This document shows, one piece after another, positions 8,601 to 18,100 of a stretch of DNA of 53,444 nucleotides (position 1 is its first letter; the number at the start of each line of letters is the position of its first letter). This DNA is from Ignavibacteria bacterium. GTDB lineage: Bacteria > Bacteroidota > Ignavibacteria > Kapaibacteriales > UBA4661. The notes under the pieces were generated by a model. It made no database searches. It saw only the letters and a list, made by a program, of their open reading frames with translations, and was not told where the DNA came from. The stretch covers positions 1 to 53,444 of the forward strand of contig JACVZY010000040.1 of the NCBI GenBank assembly GCA_014654705.1, in the 5' to 3' direction. A program made the translations under genes and the position numbers.

Positions 8601-9042
8601 AAGCGTGGTAATTGAAGCCCCCATACCTGCTGTACGTGAGCTTCTTCGGATGCCGGAGAGTAGGGTTCTTTCGCTCAGTTTTGCTGATGCAAAAGAGGTG
8701 AAGCCGATAACGATGGATACAAATGGCGCTTTGGTAAACCGCTCGTGGAAAGAAGAACTAGACCGAGTTGCCGCAGAAATTGTTGCGGATTCAGCCAAAT
8801 TGACAAAAATTGTTGTGATTGGTCATGCGGACGAAACAGCATCAGTGGATGCCAATAGAGCCGAAGGCTGGCAGCGAGCGGATTTTGTCGTAAAAGAGCT
8901 TGTAAGGCGTGGTATTCCTGAATCGCTTGTTACTGCAACGTCGCAAGGAAATAGTCAGTTACTCCAGCGTCGCCCAAAGGAGTCTGCGCTTGCGTTTCGC
9001 GCACGCTGTCGGCGCGTCGAATTAATGAAAATTTGGAGGTGA
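5686..9042 (+). CDS. Barrel-like, VWA and OmpA-like domain outer-membrane protein
   Basis: An 1118-residue protein. Residues 1-45 form a signal peptide with a long n-region ending near LMAQ. Residues about 70-310 look like a PorV/OmpP1-type barrel (pattern DATAVGWNPSLLGM and many alternating beta strands). A VWA domain starts near 462 and has an intact MIDAS start, Asp468-Cys-Ser-Gly-Ser472. Residues about 640-950 hold carboxypeptidase-regulatory-like beta-sandwich repeats. The C-terminal 110 residues resemble an OmpA peptidoglycan-binding domain (IVVIGHADETASVDANRAEG ... CRRVELM), though degenerate. It would be an outer-membrane protein tethered to the cell wall, with a VWA domain for metal-dependent protein binding. 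Six ACG codons in a row (7789-7806) encode a Thr run. A TAGTTTTG box at 5656-5663 could be its promoter. No operon partner. Confidence 0.75.
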   Translation: MVSLFYLSRFRRLNPGNYLQVVFRALSFLAGVLFLILSSVRLMAQGTTSRSSSIALPVHTTYLPEAISNRRMDYLSDATAVGWNPSLLGMRSHFDMTIAGAFSSNGIQTTTKYGAFAKAYGLGIGYTTNPSFKPSSGELYLGFGFQALDDILWGGVSVRQSFFSLSATDFNISLTAKPLAGLFLSASATTMGMESYQEYAAVSPTGRLPVVSYNIAAAYSLASDLTFLASFRSRSLEQPESVGVDAGVSYAFLNAAVVLSGNVRLTQPMFRFGVEVNSSIFDLGYMGRVAEGAAFENTIYLRFSDDKAHAAGQLLGKRVDSDLCVGMLNPALESPAGLLSALPRLNPLLAETFADNGLASDSLALYATLRRQFYARGQGEGTLHRDAFVVAKKDTYRIEFKKNSYARFPLVSTIVRVSDSLGRSVEGLTAADFTLKETGLSAAPRHIVSVQRLDTTVSVPVDVVMLIDCSGSMRDKIQETREKAEQFMTELGKSGIDARIGGILYGTDIIDVLQPTSDYGRFDEFLARVSASQSDEYTPNALDELIGMKFRPDAERIGIVISDEVMYSNRNPALREALTIRALWEKRLSIIKIVKPCENNGAATAYLTLGREYDIAQPFSDILSRIGKESAALYVITTEPTSPTNTVFAANVRDERGNPVMATITLTDADNTVIGPFRTNELGVAEQAIIEGKKYQMFVQPTTTTTTVNGVSPDRTLTGIIVRTLDASRLSKGGTLRQDIVLLPRTVLRGVVRNEFGKPLAADIFLRDNLGYELPVSSTRRVADGQSSGDFEAAIVAGRKYVVTVVPVASVLYEPLERVVDARVLRAGDTLEQTFTLQRITPFVQIEGVVHYDSASSDSPRGGVRITVKNQANQEVITRAESRSDGAYSFRLPKGTSAEVVLEGGGYTPERWRAFFRKTDTAVVAKIVTVLHRKRKDADEEEQQARSGLVLALRGSAADLTKPAWVTSSDTASVVIEAPIPAVRELLRMPESRVLSLSFADAKEVKPITMDTNGALVNRSWKEELDRVAAEIVADSAKLTKIVVIGHADETASVDANRAEGWQRADFVVKELVRRGIPESLVTATSQGNSQLLQRRPKESALAFRARCRRVELMKIWR

Positions 9043-9103
9043 AAAGTATATGTCTGTTGAAGCAGAATCAATCTTATGTAAAGTGTGAGGTTTTTCAAAA
9101 AAG

Positions 9104-9517
9104 CTACGTAATTGAAATGCTTTGATTTGCGCTATTGACTTCATCCCCTTGTATTCCGGTCGCAATATTTTTCAAGAGTTCTTCAAATTTATAGCGCTGC
9201 AAAACTCTATCTATTCGATAGAGTTTTGTTTTTTGAATAATCGACGGATCAATTCCAAGCGACGCGGCGACGATGAGCACTTCTGCTGCACGTTCTTTAA
9301 TCTCTCGTGCTAACTCATAGGCGTTAAATTCTTTTGCATCAAGATCAATAAAAACATACTCCATTTTTTTTTCTGACTCCGACGGCAACCGTGCACAATG
9401 CTGTAGAACTTCGTCCGCAGTTGTAACAAGGCGTATCGTTGTTGAGTTCTGCCCTGCGAAAAGACGCTCCGCTTTGTTCTGGAGCCTTTTATCGTCGGTG
9501 GCGAGGAGAATAATCAT
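9104..9517 (-). CDS. Degenerate response-regulator receiver-like protein
   Basis: A 137-residue stand-alone protein with a receiver-like pattern: the acidic pair in LLATDDKRLQNKAERLF, a candidate phospho-acceptor aspartate in YVFIDLDAKEFNAYEL, a small residue in LIVAASLG and a lysine in LQRYKFEELL. Motifs are weak and no output domain is present, so it may be a single-domain receiver or a pseudo-receiver. It is the last gene of a leftward set with the SirB1-like (33 bp upstream) and LOG genes. Its partner kinase is not in the window. Confidence 0.6.
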   Translation of the reverse strand: MIILLATDDKRLQNKAERLFAGQNSTTIRLVTTADEVLQHCARLPSESEKKMEYVFIDLDAKEFNAYELAREIKERAAEVLIVAASLGIDPSIIQKTKLYRIDRVLQRYKFEELLKNIATGIQGDEVNSANQSISIT

Positions 9518-9550
9518 TGGTGTGGACTTTGAATATTTTGTGTGCGCTTC

Positions 9551-10516
9551 TTAGCCTTCTTCTTGGTTCATCGTCTCCAGAATTGCAGCGCTAATCTCCT
9601 GCAATGCCGCCACCTCCCAGTTGTTGTCGCTTTTGGAATATGCGAAAATGAGATTCCGAATCATTCTGAGCAAAATCGCAATATTCGACACGCGGTCAAG
9701 CATGGATGGCTCGTAGGTGAAGCCTGCTCCGTGAATAAAACGCTTGCAATCCTCACGCGACAAGAATGCACCTTTATTGAAGGTATCAATGAAAATATCC
9801 AATTCGGGGTGATAGACAACAAAATGTGCCGGCATTCCCACTCCGAAAAGGCTTACTCCAGCCCGCTCTGCAACGAGGAGATATAATGCGCAGAGCGAAA
9901 TCGGGATGCCGCGCTTGCTTTTGAGCAGCGTGTGGGCGTAGGAGTTGTCTGGGTGGTGATACGCATCGTCTTCCGCACCTGCAAACTGCGCTTCTTCAAA
10001 AAATGCTTGGTTCACGCTCAAAAGTAAACCGAGTTCGTTGTGTTGCGGCGCTTTCATGAAGAGCGCATGAACTCTGAGCGCGATGGCGTCGAGCGCCTGC
10101 GCAATGGCTATGGGGTCAGTTTCGGGATAGCCGAACCGCGAAAGCAGCAATATAGCCGCTTCGAGATTAATATCGTTGGTGTCGGGGTCTGTTCCCTTCA
10201 CCATGTCCACCAGCTCAAAAAGCGCATCTTGCTGAAAGCTTTGTACGACTAATTGCAGCGAATGGCATATATGCTCGTTTGTTTCTGTGCGCCAGATTGA
10301 CCGTAGGCATGGTGCAATTGTTCCGCCGTAGCTTTTGAGTTTTTGCCGTACTGCAAGGCAAACACTCTCGTCGGTATCGTCCAACAAAGAATAGAGCGCC
10401 CTGAACTCTTTTTCAGCCACCGTGGGCGGCAAATGCTCTTGCATGATAGATTGCAGGCGGCTTTCGGGCGAGCGGCTCTCGTTGGCGGTTGCTTCAGGTG
10501 CTTGCATGGTGGTCAT
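9551..10516 (-). CDS. SirB1-like transglutaminase-fold protein
   Basis: A 321-residue protein. Residues about 30-120 are helical; the central part has the SirB1/transglutaminase-like-core pattern KSKRGIPISLCALYLLVAER, GVGMPAHFVVYHPELDIFIDTFNKG. Family members usually lack proven protease or transglutaminase activity and the function is unknown. The ATG at 10516 (or the one at 10507) overlaps the end of the LOG gene by about 23 bases in another frame, pointing to translational coupling. A frame extension further upstream lies within LOG coding sequence and is rejected. Confidence 0.75.
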   Translation of the reverse strand: MTTMQAPEATANESRSPESRLQSIMQEHLPPTVAEKEFRALYSLLDDTDESVCLAVRQKLKSYGGTIAPCLRSIWRTETNEHICHSLQLVVQSFQQDALFELVDMVKGTDPDTNDINLEAAILLLSRFGYPETDPIAIAQALDAIALRVHALFMKAPQHNELGLLLSVNQAFFEEAQFAGAEDDAYHHPDNSYAHTLLKSKRGIPISLCALYLLVAERAGVSLFGVGMPAHFVVYHPELDIFIDTFNKGAFLSREDCKRFIHGAGFTYEPSMLDRVSNIAILLRMIRNLIFAYSKSDNNWEVAALQEISAAILETMNQEEG

Positions 10517-11354
10517 CCAGTTTGTAAATACGATGTAGCTGGCTGTGTACGTACTCAAATGCCTCGTCGGGGGTATCAGCAAAGTGGAAAAGCATGAGGT
10601 CTTCTTCACTTATCATTCCTGTTTCGACCAAATACTCAAAGTTGAATAACTTCCGCCAGAACTCCCGTCCATATAGGACTATAGGCATTTCTTTGGTGAT
10701 TTTTTGCGTCTGTACAAGCGTTAGTAATTCAAACAATTCATCCATCGTTCCAAATCCACCCGGAAAGACAATCAGTGCCTTTGCCAGATTCATAAACCAG
10801 AACTTGCGGATAAAAAAGTAATGAAACTCAAAGTTCAATTCCGGTGAAATGTACGGATTCGGGTACTGCTCGAACGGCAAGCTAATGTTCAGTCCGATAG
10901 ATTCCCCGCCCGCGTTGTGCGCGCCACGATTGGCAGCTTCCATAATGCCCGGACCGCCGCCGGAGCAAATCAACAGGCGTTTATGCTGCGGCAACGTCAA
11001 TGACCATTCCGTGAGCTTGTGTGCCAGTTCGACCGCATGGTTGTAATAGTCTGTAAAATGGCGCTGCCGCTGCAAACGGTCGAGTTTTGATTGAATAATC
11101 TTCAGGTCGTCAGGCTTTGCTGCTTTTAATTCTTGATGCAACTGACTATCTGCGGCTTGAAATTCTTCTTCTGAGCGAATCCGAGCCGAGCCGAAAAAGG
11201 CGATTGTGCCAAGCATCGGAACGTTCCGCAAGGTATGTTCGGGATAGGTATATTCCGCCAAAATGCGGATGCTCCGTGCGTCTTTGCTATTCAGGAAGTC
11301 AAGATTTTTATATGCTTTGGGGGCGCGTTGAAGTAAGGATGGTTTTTTTTTCAT
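10494..11354 (-). CDS. LOG family protein (TIGR00730-like nucleotide hydrolase)
   Basis: A 286-residue member of the LOG/lysine-decarboxylase-like Rossmann family. Both signatures are present: GGGPGIMEAANRGAHNAGG and PGGFGTMDELFELLTLVQT (the PGGxGTxxE active-site motif). Characterised members cleave cytokinin or other nucleoside 5'-monophosphates to base and ribose 5-phosphate. The N-terminal 50 residues before the Rossmann core and an insertion with charged helices (QAADSQLHQELKAAKP) make it longer than the 190-residue short form. It heads a leftward set: its 3' end overlaps the SirB1-like gene. The 76-bp palindrome lies between it and the marR gene. Confidence 0.85.
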   Translation of the reverse strand: MKKKPSLLQRAPKAYKNLDFLNSKDARSIRILAEYTYPEHTLRNVPMLGTIAFFGSARIRSEEEFQAADSQLHQELKAAKPDDLKIIQSKLDRLQRQRHFTDYYNHAVELAHKLTEWSLTLPQHKRLLICSGGGPGIMEAANRGAHNAGGESIGLNISLPFEQYPNPYISPELNFEFHYFFIRKFWFMNLAKALIVFPGGFGTMDELFELLTLVQTQKITKEMPIVLYGREFWRKLFNFEYLVETGMISEEDLMLFHFADTPDEAFEYVHSQLHRIYKLDDHHAST

Positions 11355-11436
11355 GCAGTTTTGAGGGGTAAATCAAACAAGAATAGAGTAAGAAATTAGG
11401 AATGACTAAAAAAATAAGAAGCCAAAGTTCTAAGAC

Positions 11437-11512
11437 TGTGGCACAGACATTCCTGTCTGTGAGGTTTGAAGCGGCTTTTAAGGACTACACAGGCAAGAAT
11501 ACCTGTACCACA
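11437..11512. repeat. 76-bp REPIN/MITE-like palindrome, copy 1
   Basis: TGTGGCACAGACATTCCTGT starts the element and a diverged inverse (ACAGGCAAGAATACCTGTACCACA) ends it. Each end is itself a small palindrome (ACAGACATTCCTGTCTGT). A second copy, in opposite orientation and also 76 bp, lies at 43941-44016. The two share about 24 identical bases at one end and nearly 20 at the other, with a more diverged centre. It sits between two genes read on the same strand and contains no frame. Confidence 0.8.
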
Positions 11513-11532
11513 ACGGATTTGTGATTTCTAAA

Positions 11533-11988
11533 TTATTGCCCCGACGATGCCAGCTTTTGGCATAAGCGAGAGAGTTCGCGAAATTCCTCCGGTGTGAGTG
11601 TTTCGCTCATCGCGCCCATCATGGCGTAAAAATGAGGATCAACGTCCTTCAGTGCCTGTATGCCCTTTTCGGTAATAGTCGTGATAGAAAGCCTGCGGTC
11701 TTCCGCCGGGCGCTCGCGCTCGACGTAACCGGCGTGGAGCAAGCCATCAATGGAACGTGTTACATCCACGCTCTTCTCAATAAGATGTTTCAATACCTCC
11801 GAACGCGATATTCCCTGCGGATAAGCACGTTTCAAAATGCGAAGAATATTGTACTGCACTCCCGTAATATTCAGAGGGGCAACGGCTTTATCCACCTGTG
11901 TTCGCAGGTGCTCTGCGGCAATGGAAACATTAATAATGGCATCCAGAGCCGGATGGCTGTGTTGGTGCGGTGTCGATTGTTGGTTCAT
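11533..11988 (-). CDS. MarR family transcriptional regulator
   Basis: A 151-residue MarR-type winged helix regulator. Recognition helix and wing are seen in GISRSEVLKHLIEKSVDVTRSIDGLLHAGYVERERPAEDRRLSI, including the DRR wing motif. Helices at both ends provide the dimer interface. The N-terminus is His-rich (HQHSHPALDA), which could be chance. The gene stands alone between the LOG operon and the divergent TPR sensor kinase; its targets cannot be deduced. A Bacteroidota-type promoter lies at 12083-12052 on the same strand. Confidence 0.88.
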   Translation of the reverse strand: MNQQSTPHQHSHPALDAIINVSIAAEHLRTQVDKAVAPLNITGVQYNILRILKRAYPQGISRSEVLKHLIEKSVDVTRSIDGLLHAGYVERERPAEDRRLSITTITEKGIQALKDVDPHFYAMMGAMSETLTPEEFRELSRLCQKLASSGQ

Positions 11989-12051
11989 GGTTGTAAAAGA
12001 GTATTAAAGACATTGAAATCACGCCGAGCGTTGCTTTGACGAACTTATACA

Positions 12052-12083
12052 GCAAAGATACACGATTTTCGCTTTGTTCACAA
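12052..12083 (-). promoter_or_regulatory. Bacteroidota-type promoter of the marR gene
   Basis: Read on the minus strand: TTG (12083-12081), exactly 20 bases, TATCTTTGC (12060-12052). This is a full match to TTG-N20-TAnnTTTG, 64 bp before the marR ATG. Confidence 0.6.
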
Positions 12084-12199
12084 TATCAAGCGCTCTTCAA
12101 ACGGCGAATTACATAAATTTTCATTGCAAAAGTCACATTTTCCCCTAATATTGTGTGCCATACCACGCCTTGATTCGTCCCACGCACGAAAGAATTGTT

Positions 12200-14416
12200 A
12201 TGCCTTTTGTATCACGCCTACATATTTGTCGGTTTTGCTGGTGCAATTCCTCGCTGGAGAGACGATGCTCAAGACCGCTTCGGTGCTCTGCCGCGGTCAC
12301 CTTCGTTCGTGTGTTTTTGCTTATTGGCATAGTGTTCTGGGTGCCATCCGGCGAACTCCCTGCACAAGCACTCAAGCGAACGGTGGACAGCCTGAACGCT
12401 GCGTATAATCAAGCCGTAAGCAACCGCAACGATACCCTTGCTGTTTTGCTGCTTAATTCGATAACCAAAGCTCTTTGGGGAACCTACCCTGATTCGGCAA
12501 TGGTTTTTGCTCAGAAGATGCTTGTAGATGCCGAGCGAATTCAATTTCGGCGCGGTATTGGGCTTGCCTACAATAACATCGGTTATATTCACCGCAAAAA
12601 AAGCCACTTCGATGATTGTCTTTTGTATAGCTACAAAGCGCTCACAATCTTCGAGGCTTTGGGTGATACATCCAACGCTGCGTGGTGTTATCACAACATT
12701 GCGAACGTCCATTACTCTCGTGGGCGCTTTGATTTGGCATTGGACAATCATTTTAAGGCATTACGCCTTCGCGAAGCAATCAATGAGAAACCCTCTGTGG
12801 CGTGGTCGCTCAGCAATATCAGCGATGTCTATCGAGATCAAGGTTCCAAGGCGCAAGCGATTGAATACACGCAAAAAGCAATTGCTCTTTTTCAGCAAAT
12901 CAACGACGCGCATGGGGCGGCAGTGGCAATGAACGGAATCGGTGTTATGCTTCAGGAAGACGGGAAATACGACGAGGCGCTCGGATATTTTATGAAGGCG
13001 CTTGCACTGGATGAAGCCAGCGAACATGGTTTGGGGATTTTATGGTCATCGCGCTTTATCGGTGAACTTTCTATGCTTCAGCACAACTACGCTCGTGCGG
13101 AGAAGTATTTTTTGCGGTGTTTGACGCTCGCGCGCTCGCTGAAAGACCGAAAAAACGAAGGTATTGCCATGCTCAATCTTGGGCGACTTTACAACGCCGA
13201 GCGTAAGTTTCCACAAGCGTTCACCATGTCCCGCAGTGCCATTGCGCTTGCAGATTCCCTCCATGTAATGGATCTTCGGCAATCGTTGTATGAATTACTT
13301 GCCCAGCTCTATGCGGCATCAGGGCGATATGACTCCGCATACAGTTTTCATCAGCGTTTCTCTGCCCTGCGGGATTCGATATTTTCTGCGCAAAGTTCAA
13401 AAAAAATTGCTGAACTTGGTGCTCAGTACGAATCTGAAAAGCGCAAAATAGAAATCGAAGTTCTCACCAAAGACAACGCCTTGCAAGAAGCCGCCTTGAA
13501 GCGCGACGGTATGACGCGGAACGTCTTAATCGCAGGCGTGCTGGTTCTGCTCGTCATTGCCGGTTTGCTCGTGCAGCGCAACCGATTTGTGCGTAAGTCC
13601 GAAAGCGCATTGCAGCAAAAGAATGATGAAATTATGCGTCAACAGAAAATTTTGGAAGACCAAGCAGCTGAAATTGAAATCACCAATTCGCAGCTTCAAG
13701 AGCAAAATCTCCTCTTGCACCAAATGAACATCGAAAAAAATGAGTTCTTGGGAATTGCTGCACACGACCTCAAAAATCCGCTTGCTGCTATCACCATGAG
13801 TGCCTCAACCGTCCGTGATTACTACGACCGTATGCCCCCGGAGGCAAGACAAGAGCGGCTTGGGAGTATTGTCGTCTCGGCGCAGCGTATGGCAAGCATC
13901 ATCTCGAACCTTCTCGACCTGAATGCTATTGAGACCGGAAATCTGAATGTAAATTGTCAGCAAACCGTTATGGAGCCGATTGTGCAGCGCTGCGTGTCGG
14001 ATTATGAAGAGCGTGCCGCCGCAAAACAGATTGTTCTTCATTACACTGCCACCGACAAAAACGCACAGGTCAGCATTGATGCGGGCATGATGATGGAAGT
14101 CATGGACAATCTCCTTTCTAACGCGCTAAAATACTCCCCTCTGGGCAGTAATGTTTTTATTCGTCTCAGCGCAAGCAATGGCGCTCTTCGCGTCGAAGTT
14201 AGCGACGAAGGTCCGGGCTTGAGTGCGGAGGACAAAACGAAACTCTTTGGCAAATTTGCACGGCTTTCGGCACAGCCGACGGGCGGCGAACACAGTACCG
14301 GGCTGGGGCTTTCTATCGTGAAACGTCTCGTGGAAGCTATGAAGGGGCGCGTCTGGTGCGAATCCGAAGCAGGTAAAGGTGCTACCTTTATTGTGGAATT
14401 TCCCTGTACTACATAG
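12200..14416 (+). CDS. TPR-containing sensor histidine kinase
   Basis: A 738-residue kinase. An N-terminal hydrophobic signal/anchor (about 30-50) precedes about seven tetratricopeptide repeats (70-400), e.g. GLAYNNIGYIHRKKSHFDD and AWCYHNIANVHYSRGRFDLA. One membrane segment (LIAGVLVLLVIAGLLVQRN) near 450 is followed by a coiled coil, the HisKA dimerisation helix with His522 (GIAAHDLKNPLAAIT) and the HATPase domain with N box (DNLLSNALKYSP), G1 (VSDEGPGLS) and G2 (HSTGLGLSIVKRLV). The TPR part faces the periplasm and probably senses a protein or peptide. No regulator is adjacent, so it is an orphan kinase. The ATG at 12200 is preferred over an upstream GTG at 12155. Confidence 0.85.
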   Translation: MPFVSRLHICRFCWCNSSLERRCSRPLRCSAAVTFVRVFLLIGIVFWVPSGELPAQALKRTVDSLNAAYNQAVSNRNDTLAVLLLNSITKALWGTYPDSAMVFAQKMLVDAERIQFRRGIGLAYNNIGYIHRKKSHFDDCLLYSYKALTIFEALGDTSNAAWCYHNIANVHYSRGRFDLALDNHFKALRLREAINEKPSVAWSLSNISDVYRDQGSKAQAIEYTQKAIALFQQINDAHGAAVAMNGIGVMLQEDGKYDEALGYFMKALALDEASEHGLGILWSSRFIGELSMLQHNYARAEKYFLRCLTLARSLKDRKNEGIAMLNLGRLYNAERKFPQAFTMSRSAIALADSLHVMDLRQSLYELLAQLYAASGRYDSAYSFHQRFSALRDSIFSAQSSKKIAELGAQYESEKRKIEIEVLTKDNALQEAALKRDGMTRNVLIAGVLVLLVIAGLLVQRNRFVRKSESALQQKNDEIMRQQKILEDQAAEIEITNSQLQEQNLLLHQMNIEKNEFLGIAAHDLKNPLAAITMSASTVRDYYDRMPPEARQERLGSIVVSAQRMASIISNLLDLNAIETGNLNVNCQQTVMEPIVQRCVSDYEERAAAKQIVLHYTATDKNAQVSIDAGMMMEVMDNLLSNALKYSPLGSNVFIRLSASNGALRVEVSDEGPGLSAEDKTKLFGKFARLSAQPTGGEHSTGLGLSIVKRLVEAMKGRVWCESEAGKGATFIVEFPCTT

Positions 14417-15118
14417 TGAAAATTCAGTAAACAGCATAATCCTCCATGCGTGGTCTCCCTGCCTAAGCCGTGCGTACTTGTGCGTATTTGTCGGTAAATG
14501 CTCTCAACCCAATGTGAACCCAAAATTCAACTTGTGGCGGTTCATCCGATTAAAGGGACAGTTCATCGGATGCCTGTTGTGCAATAGGACGTAATGATAT
14601 ACTTTTGAGGGTGCGTACTCTAAGTTTTTAGCTAGGATGAAATCATCAAAAAAAAACCACAGCCATGCCGGCAGTCGGCAAACAGTAGGCATAGCCGCGG
14701 TCAGTAAACCACATTTTTCCTGCAGAGCAGGAAGGAAGTGCTATAAGCAAAGATACTCATTCCTGGCATTTTCGTTACAGATATTCTCACATTATGAAGC
14801 AATCACTTTCCAACGATACTGGTGATTGCTTCATTCTTTTTTGTGCCGCAACCGTAGGTGGAAGGATGTTTTCTACGCAGGGATATGACCTTTTGGCATA
14901 GAAAAAAATGACTTCTCGTCTAAAAATTAGTGCCTTATTGGTACAAGGTTTCATACTGCTCGGAGCGTACTTTTGTACTGTCATCATACCGCTTGTGGCG
15001 GTGTGGTACCGTCTCAGCAGATGCTTTCTTGGGCAGTCGGCACAACTTTTCGGGAAGTATCAAGAAAAAAGAGACACCGTAAACCATTTTTCACATTGTT
15101 TTCAGGAGGAACGCTATT
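14417..15118. other. 700-bp intergenic region without a convincing gene
   Basis: No frame here looks like a real protein on either strand. The region has a perfect hairpin TTCCTGC-AGA-GCAGGAA near 14716-14732, a smaller hairpin (TGCCG/CGGCA) near 14668-14682, and a strong terminator at 14796-14842 pointing right. The terminator is about 380 bp past the kinase stop, far for that gene, so it may end a small RNA transcribed from this region. A short frame at 14908-15195 begins with a hydrophobic segment, but its 3' part runs into the next gene. The last bases contain the ribosome-binding site AGGAGGA at 15104-15110 for the following gene. Confidence 0.5.
14796..14842 (+). terminator. Rho-independent terminator
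   Basis: GAAGCAATCAC pairs perfectly with GTGATTGCTTC (11-bp stem, 15-base loop), followed by the T-rich tail ATTCTTTTTT. No coding gene ends just before it; see the intergenic entry. Confidence 0.8.
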
Positions 15119-18100
15119 ATGCGACCACTTCAACCATCCGCCATTGCCGGAGCAGTGCTTGTGCTGTGTCTGGCTTTCTTGCTTCCCTTTCATAACCCAC
15201 TTCAGCGATTGGGTTATACAACGCCTTCCCAAGCACCATCTCCTACGCTCAAGACAAACGGCAAAGAGAATGTTTCTGCGCTCTCAGGTATTCAGCAACC
15301 GTCTCAGACTGAGCTTCCTGCGACATCTATTAAAACTCCAAGCAAGCAAATTCCGGCACAAAAAGAACAGGTACGGCACTCCAAGAGAGGTGACAAGGAA
15401 CGCCGAGCTGCATTGGATGAAGAAAATCAAGAGAACGAAGAAGATGAAGAAAAGGGTGAGCATCCCGGCTATCAAGAGCAGTTGCTCACCATGCTCCGCG
15501 ATCCCAAGACAGGTGAGATTCCTGAAGGTATTGGCTACCGTGAGCGCGAATTTTTACGTAACCTGCCCTCGCGGAGCGGGAGCCTGCGCGAGCTAGGAAA
15601 AGAGAAAGGAACGGCAGAACTTCAGGCTTCCAGTCTTGTCTGGCAGGCACGCGGTCCGCTCAATATCGGCGGACGCACCCGAACAGTAACCATTGATATT
15701 TCCAACGAAAATATCATTCTGGCTGCCGGCGTAGGCGGTGGCGGAATTTGGCGCTCGACCAATAAAGGGCAATCATGGACACGGACAACTTCTAATCCAC
15801 AGGCTCCCAACGCAACTTCCCTTGTACAGGACAAGAGACCGGGCAAACAAAATATCTGGTACTGCGGCACCGGGGAGTTTTTTTCTAGCGGTTTTCCTAC
15901 AAAAATGCAAGGTATTCTCAAGTCGGTGAACGGTGGTCTGACGTGGCAGTCCTTGCCTTCCACCGCGGGACTCAGCACTCTACAAAATGTTTTTTCTGTC
16001 GTCACACAACCAGCAAATCTCCTCCAAGACGAGGTTCTGGCAGCAACAAATGGTGGTATCATACGCTCTGTGGATGGTGGCACGACATGGACAACGGTCA
16101 TTCCTTCTTCGACAATAAATGCTCGAACAGATGTGGCAGTCAGCTCTACCGGTGTACTCTATGCAGTTGTTTCCGATGCGAATAGAAGAATTTATCGCTC
16201 CACCAACGGCATTACGTGGGTTGATATTTCTGCACCAAATTTTCAGAGCAGCACTCAATCCATGCAACGAGGTGTACTGGCTGTCGCGCCGTCGAATCCG
16301 AACGTTGTCTATATGGCTTTTTCAACTCCTTATGGTACAAGCGGCATTCATTTATGGAAATATAACTACCTTTCCGGCAATGGTTCCGGTTCAGGTGGAG
16401 TATGGGAAGATAGGACAAATAATGTCATTAATTCTCCCGTCGTCAATCTCCCGTACGGTACCCAAGGTGGTTATGATATGTTGCTCGGTGTCTATCCTCA
16501 AAATGAAAACGTAGTCTTTCTGGGTGGGGTCAGTATGTATCGCTCTATGGACGGCTTTCAAACACCTTCTCAAGTGACTGGCAATGCCGGAATCCACTCT
16601 GACCACCACGCAATCACTTTCTTTTCTGATGGACGTGCCCTAGGAGCAAATGACGGCGGGGTTTATATTTCTGCCGGAAGTGCTTTGCAGGCAGGTACTC
16701 TTCAGTGGTCTTCCCTCAACTCCGGCTATATCAACACCCAATTTTATCATGCTGCTATTGACGAGCAAACATCAGGCTCCAATGTGGTCATGGGCGGAAT
16801 GCAGGACAACGGCACGTACTTAACAGCAACAAGCGGCTTGAGTGCTTGGCAGTACACGGGCGGTGGTGATGGAGTATATTCAGCCATTACCAAATGGGGA
16901 ACCAATAGGATGGTCTATTCATCATACCAGAACGGAAATATCTATTCTCGTATGATATTGAACAGTGTCGGAAGTCTAAGCAATTATTCGACATCAAAGA
17001 TTGATCCTATCAATGCGATACCCAGAATGTTTATTCACCCCTACTTCCTCGACCCAAACAGCGACAGTGTGATGTATTATCCATCGGGCAGAGACCTATG
17101 GCGGCACGACAACCTGCCCTCCATCCCTGCAACTGGCTACGACCGAATTACTGGTTGGAAACAATTTGCAAGTATTGCTCCCGGCACCATCACCACTATT
17201 GCTGCTGCGAAAGGTGCAACAACAAGGCTATATGTCGGTTCGTCCGGCTCGGTCATGCGTATTGATAATGCCCGACTTGCCAGCCCTACAGCCGTGAATG
17301 TGTCCATCGGCAAAAGATTTCCTTCCTTTGGTAATGTCCAATCAATCGCCATTGACCCCACCAATGCTGACCGGGCAATCGTCGTCTTTTCCAATTACAA
17401 CGTCCAAAGCCTCTTCTACACCACCGATGCCGGAAATACATGGCAGCCCGTTGGTGGTAATCTTGAGCAGTTCCCCGACGGCACTGGTAATGGTCCGGCG
17501 TGTATTACGGCGGCGATTGTGAATTATCAAGGAAAAGCAACCTACTTCGTCGGTACAAGTGCCGGACTGTATTCGACGACCACGCTGAACGGCATGAGTA
17601 CGACGTGGATGCTGGAAGACGGTGTTGCGCCGGGCACAGCAATTATGCACATCGCCAAGCGTGATATTGATGGAATGGTCGCTGTCGCCACGCACGGCAC
17701 AGGTGTTTATTCAACGTTTCTTGGGGGCGTACCGCCTGTGAGTACCGTTTCCCTGACGGGTTTTGTGCGTGATAATGGCTCGCCCGCGCAACCGATACAA
17801 GGAGTAACCGTTAGCCTCAGCAATGGCTTGCAGGCTGTTACCGATGCCAGTGGCGCATACAGTTTTCCCAATCTTGCCAAAAATGTGTATTCCGTGAGCG
17901 TTACACTGCCAAACGGCTATTACACTGCCACCAAAACTGTCCTCAAAGACCTCACCCAACAAAGCAGCACACAAGATTTCACTCTCTTGCCAATGCAGAT
18001 AACGGGCAAAATTACCTTGAACGCTGTTGGACTAGCGAATGTCAGTGTGAGTGCCGGAGCGGGCGGAACGGCTCTGACAAATGGTCTGGGCGTGTACACA

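Noticed and set aside
14700-14760. SRP-RNA-like string GCAGGAAGGAAGTGC
   Set aside because: GGAAGGAAG resembles the SRP RNA tetraloop region, but the bases before it lack the required CC closing pairs and instead form a local perfect hairpin, TTCCTGC-AGA-GCAGGAA.
14908-15195. Small protein with a hydrophobic start between kinase and propeller gene
   Set aside because: Its 3' third overlaps the propeller gene in another frame, no ribosome site is evident and I recognise no family.
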